A DNA stretch of 64,000 nt from DMER64 sp964542305 (GTDB taxonomy: Bacteria; Bacteroidota; Bacteroidia; Bacteroidales; UBA932). The stretch's first letter is position 1, and every line of letters begins with the position of its first letter. Made by a program: the position numbers and the translations under genes. The DNA is taken from positions 27,052 to 91,051 of the forward strand of contig CAZITX010000007.1 of the NCBI GenBank assembly GCA_964542305.1, read 5' to 3'. Under the pieces are notes generated by a model. The model was not told the DNA's origin. It saw nothing but the letters and a program-made list of their open reading frames with translations, and ran no database searches. Positions 27,798 through 35,498 of this stretch are shown here, piece after piece.

Positions 27798-28625
27798 TTA
27801 TTGTTTGATGGGTAAACTTAAAATTTCACGAGCTTCTGCGGGAGTGGCAATTTCACGGCCCAGTTCCCGGGCCAGTCGCACCACTTTTTCCACCAGTTCT
27901 CCGTTGGATTTGGCCAAAACGCCTTTCGATATGTAAACGTTGTCTTCAAATCCAACGCGTACATGACCTCCGTCGATAATGGCAGCAGCGGCAAGGGGCA
28001 TTTCAAAACGGCCCAAACCGGCTACGGTGTAGGTAGCATCGGGAGGAATGCTTCCCCGAAGAAAAACAAAGTCCCTGAGAGATCCGCCAATACCTCCGTT
28101 GACTCCCATTACAAAATCAAAATGCATGGGCTTTTGGATGTATCCTTTCTTTTCCAGGCGAAGGGCCATTTCAATCATGCTTTTGTCAAATACCTCCAAC
28201 TCGGGTTTTATCCCCCTTTCAATCATGCGCTTTCCAAAATATTTGATGGTATTCTCGGTGTTTTCAAAGATCTCGTCTCCTCCGAAGTTGAGCGTGCCGC
28301 AATCCAGGGTAGCCATCTCGGGATTCAAAAGGGTTGGCTGCAATCTTTCGTCGTTTGTCATGCCCACGGCTCCGCCGGTGGAAGGCTGGATGATGACCCC
28401 GGGACAAGCATGGGCAATGGCTTCCATTATTACCCGGAAACGTTCCTTATCCTGGGTGGGGGTTCCGTCGTCGTAGCGGACGTGAAGATGAATGATGCTT
28501 GCCCCTGCATCGTAAGCAGAACGGGCTTCACGGACACATTCCTCTACGGTGTAAGGGACCGCGGGGTTATGTTCCTTGAGGACCTCGGCTCCGCAAATGG
28601 CAGCGGTAATGATCAGTTTGTCCAT
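27798..28625 (-). CDS. kce: 3-keto-5-aminohexanoate cleavage enzyme
   Basis: The 275-residue protein is a BKACE (DUF849) family zinc enzyme. The metal-binding HxH is in IIHLHVRYDDG at about residue 46. Kce condenses 5-amino-3-oxohexanoate with acetyl-CoA and splits it to acetoacetate and L-3-aminobutyryl-CoA. BKACE members act on several beta-keto acids; the operon fixes the likely substrate here. It lies 15 bp behind the aminotransferase gene, whose predicted substrate is its CoA product. Confidence 0.93.
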   Translation of the reverse strand: MDKLIITAAICGAEVLKEHNPAVPYTVEECVREARSAYDAGASIIHLHVRYDDGTPTQDKERFRVIMEAIAHACPGVIIQPSTGGAVGMTNDERLQPTLLNPEMATLDCGTLNFGGDEIFENTENTIKYFGKRMIERGIKPELEVFDKSMIEMALRLEKKGYIQKPMHFDFVMGVNGGIGGSLRDFVFLRGSIPPDATYTVAGLGRFEMPLAAAAIIDGGHVRVGFEDNVYISKGVLAKSNGELVEKVVRLARELGREIATPAEAREILSLPIKQ

Positions 28626-28640
28626 AGTAATCTGCTGTTT

Positions 28641-29885
28641 TTATATATATTTTTTCAGTTCTCCGAATGATTCTTCCACCATATCGGCTGCATAATTGAT
28701 GTCTTCGTCTGTATGGCGGTAGGCTACGTACCCGTGATGGAAAGGTTGCAGGAAGACACCGCGTCTTATAAGTTCAGTATAGAACCCGGGACGAAGTTTT
28801 TTGTAGAGGTTGTCGGCATCCCTGTTGAATGTGATAAAAGGCATCAGGGGTATTCCCGATACTTCCACGTCATAAGGAACTTTTTTCACTATCTCATGCA
28901 ATCTTTTTCCGAAGTGCTCTCCTTTTTCACGGATTTTCTCAAGGATATTATCACGTTCCAGGATCTCAATGGTTTTCAGTGCAGCAACCTGTTCCAGGCT
29001 GTTGGGGAAAAAGGTGGATGACAGGAATACCCTGTCTGCCAATACTTTCATATATTTTTCCTTGCCTACCACAGCTCCAATGGGATACCCGTTTGCCATG
29101 GCTTTTCCGAATACGGAAAGATCGGGAGTAACGCCGAAAACTTTCTGTGCTCCGCCCATATGGTAACGGAATCCGCTACGGATCTCGTCAAATACCAGAA
29201 TTGTACCGTATTTATCGGCCAGGGCACGGACCCCTTCCAGGAAACCCGGGGCAGGCATCTGGACTTTTTCGGCCAGTGGATGTCCTACCGGTGTAATGAT
29301 AATGGCGGCTGTCTGGTCTCCGTGTTCTTTCATAAGATCTTCCAGCTCATCCAGGCGGTTGTAATGGAATTCGTAAACGTCTTCCCACAGCTTATTGGGA
29401 ATGCCTCCTTTGACTTCCACACACCAGTCGTGCCATCCGTGATAACCGCAACGGATCACTTTTGTTCTTTCGGTATTTGCCCTGGCAACCCTTATGGCTA
29501 CAGAGGTGGCATCCGACCCGGTTTTGACAAAAACAGCCATTTCTGCCGATGGGATGAGCTCTATGAGTTTTTGGGCCAGGGTGTTTTGTACCGGTTGTGT
29601 GAGTGAAAAACAGAAACCTTTGTTCTGTATCTGTTCAATAACCGCATTATCGATCTCTTCTTCACGGTGACCTATGATTATGGGACCGTAGGCACACAAC
29701 ATATCTATGTATTGGTTGCCGTCCACATCTGTTACCCTTCCTCCTTTTGCATGATCAAAGTATATGGGATACTGGCCGGGTACAAAATTGTAAGGACGGC
29801 GAATACCTGCTATCGCTCCCGGTATGATCTTCAGGGCGTCTTCATACATTTTTTCGGAGATTTCCAGTTTCAGTTTCTGTGACAT
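28641..29885 (-). CDS. kat: Class III aminotransferase, probable 3-aminobutyryl-CoA aminotransferase (Kat)
   Basis: This 414-residue PLP enzyme has class III aminotransferase hallmarks: DEIRSGFR with Asp233 contacting the PLP ring nitrogen and FGKAMANGYPIGA with PLP lysine 261. Sequence alone resembles glutamate-1-semialdehyde aminomutase, but the gene sits between kce and atoD, where classical lysine operons carry the ammonia lyase kal. A beta-transaminase (Kat) acting on 3-aminobutyryl-CoA with 2-oxoglutarate is known from an uncultured Cloacamonas lysine pathway. I infer the same role here: product acetoacetyl-CoA plus glutamate. No kal-like gene is in the window. A heme-synthesis role is unlikely from context. 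Confidence 0.8.
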   Translation of the reverse strand: MSQKLKLEISEKMYEDALKIIPGAIAGIRRPYNFVPGQYPIYFDHAKGGRVTDVDGNQYIDMLCAYGPIIIGHREEEIDNAVIEQIQNKGFCFSLTQPVQNTLAQKLIELIPSAEMAVFVKTGSDATSVAIRVARANTERTKVIRCGYHGWHDWCVEVKGGIPNKLWEDVYEFHYNRLDELEDLMKEHGDQTAAIIITPVGHPLAEKVQMPAPGFLEGVRALADKYGTILVFDEIRSGFRYHMGGAQKVFGVTPDLSVFGKAMANGYPIGAVVGKEKYMKVLADRVFLSSTFFPNSLEQVAALKTIEILERDNILEKIREKGEHFGKRLHEIVKKVPYDVEVSGIPLMPFITFNRDADNLYKKLRPGFYTELIRRGVFLQPFHHGYVAYRHTDEDINYAADMVEESFGELKKYI

Positions 29886-29903
29886 AATGACATTCTTTAT
29901 TAA

Positions 29904-30551
29904 TTAAGCTTTAATAACGTAATCCACAAAAATAGCTTGTGTATGAACATGTTCCGGTTGTATCTCCCCGGTTTTAACAATGTCTTTCACTTCAGCTATG
30001 ACCGTATCGGCCGCCATAGCCATCATGGAGTTAAAATTGCGGGATGTTCCCTTGAAGAACAAGTTCCCTTCTTCATCGGCTGTACTGGCTCCCAAAAGTG
30101 CCATCTGGGCTTTCAGGGGTTTTTCCAGCAAGTAATCTTTGCCGTTTGAGTGGATCACCTGCTTGCCTTCTTCTACAACAGTTCCCAGTCCTGTGGGGGT
30201 AAGGATGCCTCCCAGGCCGGCACCGGCACAACGTATCCGTTCAATGAGCGTTCCCTGCGGGACAAATTCAATTTCCAATTCTCCTGCATGGTACAATTCC
30301 CCGGTGGCCGTATTGGTTCCAATATGACTGGTAATGATCTTGACAACCCTTCGTTCTGCAATCAGTTTTCCGACGCCAATATGTGCAAAAGCCGTATCGT
30401 TGGTAATAACGGTAAGGTCTTTTACATCGGTTTTCAATAAAGCATCTACCAGCCTGTTGGGGCTCCCGACTCCCAGAAAACCGCCCATCATAATGGTCAT
30501 TCCTGACTTCACTTTTGCAACGGCTTCTTCCATAGAAATAAATTTGCTCAT
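29904..30551 (-). CDS. atoD: Acetoacetate CoA-transferase, subunit A
   Basis: The 215-residue protein is the alpha subunit of a family I 3-oxoacid CoA-transferase; the N-terminal GGFLGVGSPNRLVDAL is the usual CoA-binding glycine-rich region. It partners AtoA, encoded 9 kb downstream in the same operon, to convert acetoacetate to acetoacetyl-CoA. It is the first gene of the lysine operon. Confidence 0.9.
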   Translation of the reverse strand: MSKFISMEEAVAKVKSGMTIMMGGFLGVGSPNRLVDALLKTDVKDLTVITNDTAFAHIGVGKLIAERRVVKIITSHIGTNTATGELYHAGELEIEFVPQGTLIERIRCAGAGLGGILTPTGLGTVVEEGKQVIHSNGKDYLLEKPLKAQMALLGASTADEEGNLFFKGTSRNFNSMMAMAADTVIAEVKDIVKTGEIQPEHVHTQAIFVDYVIKA

Positions 30552-30582
30552 AACGGATAGTATTTATTAAAATATTAATCTG

Positions 30583-30590
30583 CAAATATA
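30583..30590 (-). promoter_or_regulatory. Candidate -7 box for the lysine fermentation operon
   Basis: Minus-strand TATATTTG fits TAnnTTTG and ends 31 bp before the atoD ATG. It is the only such match in the 99-bp gap; no clear -33 box or riboswitch is visible. Confidence 0.55.
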
Positions 30591-30650
30591 TCGATTGCTT
30601 ACGAATTTCCATTTAAAAAAGTCTTATTTTTACAAATTAAAACCTGTACC

Positions 30651-32144
30651 ATGATCATAACTGCTGAAAACATATTGCTTATAGGTTCTGTTTTACTTTT
30701 TATCAGTCTTCTGGCCGGTAAAACAGGATATAAATTCGGAGTCCCCACCCTTTTGTTGTTCCTTATGGTGGGCATGCTTTTCGGAAGCGAAGGCCTTGGA
30801 TTGGATTTTTCCAATCAGAAAGCAGCCCAGTTCATAGGCATAGTGGCTTTAAGCATTATTCTTTTCTCCGGGGGGATGGATACACGCTTTGAAGATATCC
30901 GGCCGGTTGCCCGGCAGGGTGTTTTATTGGCTACCTTAGGGGTCTTGATCACCGCCCTGCTGACGGGATCCTTTATTTACCTGCTTTCATTACTGTTGCC
31001 GGGTATTGAATTGTCTTTTCCAGTCTGCCTGTTGCTGGGCAGCATAATGTCTTCTACTGATTCGGCGTCGGTCTTTGCCATACTCAGATCCAAAGGCCTG
31101 AAACTGAAACACAACCTGCGGCCTTTGTTGGAATTGGAAAGCGGTAGCAATGACCCCATGGCCTACCTGTTGACCATTACCATGATACAGGTAATAACAA
31201 CACCGGAAGAGACAAAAATCTGGTTGGTGGTACTGATGTTTTTCTACCAGATGGCGGCCGGAGCATTGGCCGGGTACCTGTTGGGAAAATTGTGTGCGTA
31301 CCTGCTCCGGAAAGCCAATATTGGAAATGATTCCCTTTATCCCATATTGATCCTGGCTTTTTGCTTTTTCATCTTTTCCTTTACGGACTTGATACAGGGA
31401 AACGGATTTCTGGCCGTGTACATTGGGGGCCTTGTTATTGGCAATGCCCGTTTTTTGCACAAGAAAAATACACGGAACTTCTTTGACGGCCTTACCTGGC
31501 TGTCCCAGATCATTATGTTCCTGACGCTCGGATTGTTGGTCAACCCGTCTGAACTCTGGCCCATAGCGGGTATCGGATTGATTATTGGTGTATTTATGAT
31601 CCTTCTGGCAAGACCCCTTGCCGTCTTGCTGACTCTGTGGCCATTCCGTTTGATGACTTTTCAATCCAGGATATTCACGGGCTGGGTTGGCCTTAGGGGA
31701 GCCGTTCCGATCATATTTGCCACCTATCCTTTTTTATATGACATTCCGGGAGCCAATGCCCTTTTCAATATTGTTTTTTTCATAACCATTCTTTCACTTC
31801 TTGTCCAGGGGACTTCCATTCCCTGGGTAGCCAAAAAACTTCACCTGTCTTTTCCGCAACGAAAAAAACGGAAATCTGAATTTGAAATGGAGTTTTCCGA
31901 GGATATTAAATCGGCAATGAGCGAAGTGATCGTTACCGAGGAAAGCCTCCGGTTCGGGAACCGGATGATGGACATTCCGCTGCCCGACAAAACGCTTGTG
32001 GTAATGGTAAAAAGAGGCGAATCTTTTTTCATTCCCAGGGGCGGAACCGAGATCCGTATAGGCGACAGAATGCTCATTATTTCCGATGATGAGAAGGCGT
32101 TGAAACAAACTTATGAAGAATTAGGAATAGACGCCTACAGATAA
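30651..32144 (+). CDS. Cation/proton antiporter, CPA1 family, with C-terminal TrkA_C domain (K+/H+ type)
   Basis: The 497-residue protein has about 12 membrane segments over residues 1-385, with ESGSNDPMAY and GLRGAVPIIFATYP typical of the CvrA/NhaP2 antiporters, which exchange K+ (or Na+) for H+ at the inner membrane. The last ~100 residues form a soluble TrkA_C-like domain (IPLPDKTLVVMVKRGESF, then IRIGDRMLIIS) that senses nucleotides or ions in relatives. Monocistronic: it diverges from atoD and converges with queA. Confidence 0.88.
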   Translation: MIITAENILLIGSVLLFISLLAGKTGYKFGVPTLLLFLMVGMLFGSEGLGLDFSNQKAAQFIGIVALSIILFSGGMDTRFEDIRPVARQGVLLATLGVLITALLTGSFIYLLSLLLPGIELSFPVCLLLGSIMSSTDSASVFAILRSKGLKLKHNLRPLLELESGSNDPMAYLLTITMIQVITTPEETKIWLVVLMFFYQMAAGALAGYLLGKLCAYLLRKANIGNDSLYPILILAFCFFIFSFTDLIQGNGFLAVYIGGLVIGNARFLHKKNTRNFFDGLTWLSQIIMFLTLGLLVNPSELWPIAGIGLIIGVFMILLARPLAVLLTLWPFRLMTFQSRIFTGWVGLRGAVPIIFATYPFLYDIPGANALFNIVFFITILSLLVQGTSIPWVAKKLHLSFPQRKKRKSEFEMEFSEDIKSAMSEVIVTEESLRFGNRMMDIPLPDKTLVVMVKRGESFFIPRGGTEIRIGDRMLIISDDEKALKQTYEELGIDAYR

Positions 32145-32185
32145 ACTATAAAAAATTGTTTTACATCTACTTATAATAATAAATA

Positions 32186-32219
32186 ACAACAACGTTATAT
32201 GATAAAACATCATTGTTGT
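32186..32219 (+). terminator. Weak inverted repeat between antiporter gene and queA
   Basis: ACAACAA at 32186-32192 pairs with TTGTTGT at 32213-32219 around an AT-rich loop, in the gap between the two convergent gene ends. It may help end transcription; it lacks a GC-rich stem. Confidence 0.3.
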
Positions 32220-32231
32220 ATATAGCTGTAA

Positions 32232-33476
32232 TTAATTAATTTTCTTTGATTTCGGATTATAAAGCAAACAAGAGTCCCCGTAGCTTAAAAAACGGTATCC
32301 GGAGGCAAGCGCATGGTCGTATACAGACCTCCATTTTTCCCCGATCAATGCCGCCACAAGCAGCAGTAAAGTGGAGTTGGGTTGATGGTAATTTGTCACC
32401 AGAATGTCGGTCGTTTGAAAGGCATAAGAAGGGGCAATAATGATCTGCGAGGATGCCTTCAGCGCGTCACTTTTATTTTTCTTCAGGTACTCCAGGAGGT
32501 GTTGGATTGCTTCCCTGTAAGAAATCTCCCGGGGGGTCACATAAGGTTCCCACTGCCCCACGAACAGGGGATCTCTCCCGGCCTCTGCCTGGAGACCCAG
32601 GTAATAGAGACTTTCTATACATCTGCAGGAGGTGGTTCCTACAGAAACCACCGGACCCTGATGGGCTGAAAGACGCTCCAGAAAATCCCGGGATACTTCA
32701 AAAGGTTCGCTGTGCATTATGTGATCCCTTATATATGGTGTTTTAACCGGTTTAAAGGTCCCCGCCCCCACATGGAGTGTTAATTCGGCTATTCCAATAT
32801 TTTTTCGCCGCATATCGCCGATCACCTTGTCAGAAAAATGCAATCCCGCGGTAGGTGCCGCAACAGATCCCCTGTTTCGCGCATAAACGGTCTGATACCT
32901 TTCCAGATCGCTGTCTTCTGCTTCTCGTTTTAAATAAGGAGGAATGGGAACCCGGCCGGATGCTTCCAGGACGGCTGAAAAAGGAATAGGCTTTGACCAG
33001 CTGAACCGTACCAGGTATCGGTCAGCTTCCTGCCCGATAATACTGGCTGATAAGCCTATTTTCTCGATTTTTGGATCGTTTTCCGGATTGAATAATGGTA
33101 AATGTCCCGTTTTCCATTTCCTGGCATTCCCAACGGCACAATACCAGGTACAGGAAGCATTCTGGGAAAAAGCCAGTATGTATTCTTTTGGTGAAGCAGG
33201 TTCCAGGCAAAACACTTCTATAAGGGCCCCTGTCTCCTTTCTGAAAATCAATCTTGCCGGAACAACACGTGTATTATTAAAGATAAGTAGGCTGTCGTCG
33301 GGGAGGATGTCCGGAAGGTTCCTGAAATGTTCATCCGTTATTTCTTCATTCCGGTAAACAAGCATTTTTGAATCGTGACGGACCGGAAGCGGATAACGTG
33401 CGATTCGGTTTTCGGGAAGGTCATAAGTATAGTCACTTATGCGAACGCCGGGAATGGGAAAATGAAAAGTTTCCAT
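32232..33476 (-). CDS. queA: tRNA preQ1 ribosyltransferase-isomerase QueA
   Basis: This enzyme transfers and isomerises the ribosyl group of S-adenosylmethionine onto preQ1 in tRNA, giving epoxyqueuosine, the substrate of QueH. Family segments are YDLPENRIARYP near the N-terminus, LLIFNNTRVVPARL, the AAPTAGLHF motif and the HVGAGTFKPV segment. I start at the ATG at 33476 (414 residues), because a -7 box at 33486-33493 would put the transcription start near 33480, downstream of the in-frame ATG at 33488. Length is above the ~350 of proteobacterial QueA, which is usual in Bacteroidota. Confidence 0.93.
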   Translation of the reverse strand: METFHFPIPGVRISDYTYDLPENRIARYPLPVRHDSKMLVYRNEEITDEHFRNLPDILPDDSLLIFNNTRVVPARLIFRKETGALIEVFCLEPASPKEYILAFSQNASCTWYCAVGNARKWKTGHLPLFNPENDPKIEKIGLSASIIGQEADRYLVRFSWSKPIPFSAVLEASGRVPIPPYLKREAEDSDLERYQTVYARNRGSVAAPTAGLHFSDKVIGDMRRKNIGIAELTLHVGAGTFKPVKTPYIRDHIMHSEPFEVSRDFLERLSAHQGPVVSVGTTSCRCIESLYYLGLQAEAGRDPLFVGQWEPYVTPREISYREAIQHLLEYLKKNKSDALKASSQIIIAPSYAFQTTDILVTNYHQPNSTLLLLVAALIGEKWRSVYDHALASGYRFLSYGDSCLLYNPKSKKIN

Positions 33477-33485
33477 AAGTGGGTG

Positions 33486-33493
33486 CAAAGGTA
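33486..33493 (-). promoter_or_regulatory. Candidate -7 box for queA
   Basis: Minus-strand TACCTTTG fits TAnnTTTG. It implies an almost leaderless queA mRNA beginning near 33480. Confidence 0.5.
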
Positions 33494-33510
33494 TCTGATT
33501 TACGTGAAAT

Positions 33511-33524
33511 TTTACTTAAAGTAA
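33511..33524. promoter_or_regulatory. Candidate operator 1 (TTTACTTAAAGTAA)
   Basis: The inner 13 bases form a palindrome, TTACTT-A-AAGTAA. The site lies about 20 bp upstream of the queA -7 box, so a bound protein could block or aid queA transcription. Confidence 0.4.
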
Positions 33525-33552
33525 TACTTTATGTCTTAATTTACATTTGTAA

Positions 33553-33566
33553 TTTACTTATGTAAA
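33553..33566. promoter_or_regulatory. Candidate operator 2 (TTTACTTATGTAAA)
   Basis: This 14-mer is the exact reverse complement of the one at 33929-33942. It directly follows a TTACATTTGTAA (33541-33552) that contains a plus-strand -7-like TACATTTG. Confidence 0.45.
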
Positions 33567-33928
33567 CTTTAAGGTTTGTTTATGTAATCATTTTTGGCAT
33601 ATATTTCTAATTATTTTTGATATGTTAAAAAAGTGAATTCACATTTATAAACTTGCTTTTAATTTAATTTTATTAGTTTGTTATCCAGTCTATTATAAAT
33701 TTTATATAAAGTTATGTTTCATGCAATATATTGCAAAATGTACGTTTTTAAAGCATTTTTAACATAATATAAAGTATTATTATTTGTATACCAGTATTAT
33801 ACAGCTTTTATCTAAATATAAGCTTAATATATTGGTCAAAGAAATATATTTAGATTGAAACTATTGTTAAACAAAGAAATAGTATAATAATTAAATACTC
33901 TTTGTTTACAAATGTATTTCTTCAAATA

Positions 33929-33942
33929 TTTACATAAGTAAA
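33929..33942. promoter_or_regulatory. Candidate operator 3 (TTTACATAAGTAAA)
   Basis: Reverse complement of operator 2, placed 12 bp upstream of the -7 box of the XRE gene, between the expected -33 and -7 positions. This would suit autoregulation. Confidence 0.5.
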
Positions 33943-33954
33943 CATTATTTATAT

Positions 33955-33962
33955 TACATTTG
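33955..33962 (+). promoter_or_regulatory. Candidate -7 box for the XRE regulator gene
   Basis: TACATTTG fits TAnnTTTG, 19 bp before the ATG at 33982. It lies inside the second copy of TTACATTTGTAA (33954-33965). Confidence 0.5.
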
Positions 33963-33981
33963 TAAAAATTAGTTTACAATT

Positions 33982-34398
33982 ATGAGAACCCGTTTGCAAC
34001 AGTTTTTACAGGCAGAAAACATGTCTCCTTCCCGTTTTGCCGATCAGATCGGGATACAACGTTCAGGTGTATCTCATATTTTATCAGGGCGTAACAAACC
34101 GGGATTCGATTTTATTGAAAAAATGCTGCTGGCCTACCCTTCGTTAAACGCAGAATGGCTTATAACAGGCAAAGGAAAGATGTATAAAGAAGCTAAATCA
34201 GCTTCTTTATTCAACACGGAAGCAGAGTCTGAACCCGCTCCGGCATTTGATGAGCATAAGGATATTGTTGATGAAAACAACTCATCTGAAGAATATTATG
34301 ATAGTTCATCTGAAGTTAAACATAAACTAGTGAAAGTGTTACTGTTTTACTCTGACAATACGTTCACCGCGTATTCTCCCGGTGATGTGCATCTCTAA
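33982..34398 (+). CDS. XRE-family helix-turn-helix regulator
   Basis: This 138-residue protein has a lambda-repressor-like DNA-binding domain at about residues 3-62: LQQFLQAENMSPSRFADQIG then IQRSGVSHILSGRNKPG as recognition helix, followed by LNAEWLITGKGKMY, a common end for this domain in Bacteroidota. The remaining ~75 residues are acidic and low in complexity, ending in a short hydrophobic strand (LVKVLLFYSDNTFTAYSP). The palindromes upstream are candidate binding sites. Target genes are unknown; queA and the regulator itself are nearest. Confidence 0.85.
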   Translation: MRTRLQQFLQAENMSPSRFADQIGIQRSGVSHILSGRNKPGFDFIEKMLLAYPSLNAEWLITGKGKMYKEAKSASLFNTEAESEPAPAFDEHKDIVDENNSSEEYYDSSSEVKHKLVKVLLFYSDNTFTAYSPGDVHL

Positions 34399-34449
34399 AT
34401 TGTTTCCTGGAATTAATCCTTATATTTGTTTCAATAATCATGAAACAAT

Positions 34450-35487
34450 ATGTATTGCATTTTAAAGCCATTATTATTTCTATTTCCGCCCGAAACCGCG
34501 CATAAGCTGGTATTTAAAGCTTTAGCTATTCTAAAGTACATTCCGTTTGCCGGAAGAATGATGCGCATGTGCTTTTCGTATAAATCCCCTGCTCTTGAAA
34601 GACAGGTTCTGGGACTGGACTTTCCCAATCCGGTGGGATTAGCGGCCGGTTTGGACAAAAATGCGGAAGTGATCAACCAGATGGCCGATCTTGGATTCGG
34701 ATTTGTGGAAATAGGCTCTGTTACTGTAGCTCCCCAGGAAGGGAATCCCAAACCCAGAAGCTTCAGGCTGGTAAAAGACAAAGCGCTTATCAACAGGATG
34801 GGAATCAATAACCCGGGAGTAAAAAAAATCGTTAAAAACATACAGAAAACGCATCCCCGCGTGATTATTGGCGGGAATATATCCAAAAACACATCTACAC
34901 CCAACGATCTGGCTTATAAGGATTTCGAAAAAGCCTTCGCCCAATTATACGATTACGTGGATTATTTTGTGATCAACGTTAGCTGTCCCAATGTTAAGGA
35001 TCTGCGTAGCCTGCAGGCCGTGGAAAACCTCACGCGAATTACCCGTCACCTTACAGAGATACGCCGTTACTGCGATATTTACCGGCCGATATTATTAAAA
35101 ATCTCCCCCGACATCTCAACCGACGTTTTGGATCAGTTGATCGAACTTGTATTGTTATCCGGTCTTGACGGCATAGTAGCCTGCAACACAACAGTTTCCA
35201 GGGAAGGGCTTGTTACCGGAAAAGACGTTCTGGACCAAATTGGAGAAGGCGGTCTGAGTGGAGCTCCCCTGAAAGAAAAAGTGCTTTCAATAATTCGTTA
35301 CATTCATACAAAAACCGACGGAAACCTCCCTGTAATAGGTGTTGGTGGGATTATGAGCCCGGAAGATGCCATGGATATGCTCCATGCCGGGGCTTCGCTG
35401 ATCCAGGTTTATTCGGGCTTCATCTATGAAGGCCCCGGAATTGTACGTAAAATACTGAAGCATATAAACAAAAATACCGCTAATTAA
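34450..35487 (+). CDS. pyrD: Dihydroorotate dehydrogenase, class 2 type (quinone-linked)
   Basis: The 345-residue enzyme oxidises dihydroorotate to orotate in pyrimidine synthesis. Class 2 architecture is shown by an N-terminal helical extension (about residues 1-45) for membrane contact and by NPVGLAAGLDKN at about 57. FMN-binding segments are GVGGI near 297 and VYSGFIYEGPG near 320. One point is unusual: the active-site base region reads INVSCPNVKDL, with Cys where class 2 enzymes such as that of E. coli have Ser and class 1 enzymes have Cys. It is followed 11 bp on by the serine hydrolase gene. Confidence 0.92.
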   Translation: MYCILKPLLFLFPPETAHKLVFKALAILKYIPFAGRMMRMCFSYKSPALERQVLGLDFPNPVGLAAGLDKNAEVINQMADLGFGFVEIGSVTVAPQEGNPKPRSFRLVKDKALINRMGINNPGVKKIVKNIQKTHPRVIIGGNISKNTSTPNDLAYKDFEKAFAQLYDYVDYFVINVSCPNVKDLRSLQAVENLTRITRHLTEIRRYCDIYRPILLKISPDISTDVLDQLIELVLLSGLDGIVACNTTVSREGLVTGKDVLDQIGEGGLSGAPLKEKVLSIIRYIHTKTDGNLPVIGVGGIMSPEDAMDMLHAGASLIQVYSGFIYEGPGIVRKILKHINKNTAN

Positions 35488-35498
35488 ACTTTTACATT

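Larger units (their letters stand above)
33494..33981. other. AT-rich 488-bp control region between queA and the XRE regulator
   Basis: No gene is seen here. The region is far richer in A and T than its surroundings. It holds several palindromes built from TTTAC/GTAAA half sites near both ends, two copies of TTACATTTGTAA, and a nested inverted repeat: AAACAAAG at 33869-33876 pairs with CTTTGTTT at 33900-33907. The central part (about 33600-33830) shows no clear motif. Confidence 0.7.

Noticed and set aside
28641..29885. Glutamate-1-semialdehyde 2,1-aminomutase (hemL)
   Set aside because: The sequence resembles this family, but the gene is embedded between kce and atoD with tight spacing and no heme or tetrapyrrole genes nearby.
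30552..30650. Cobalamin riboswitch before the lysine operon
   Set aside because: The gap is only 99 bp, AT-rich and without the conserved B12-box or the stem structure, despite the operon encoding a B12 enzyme.
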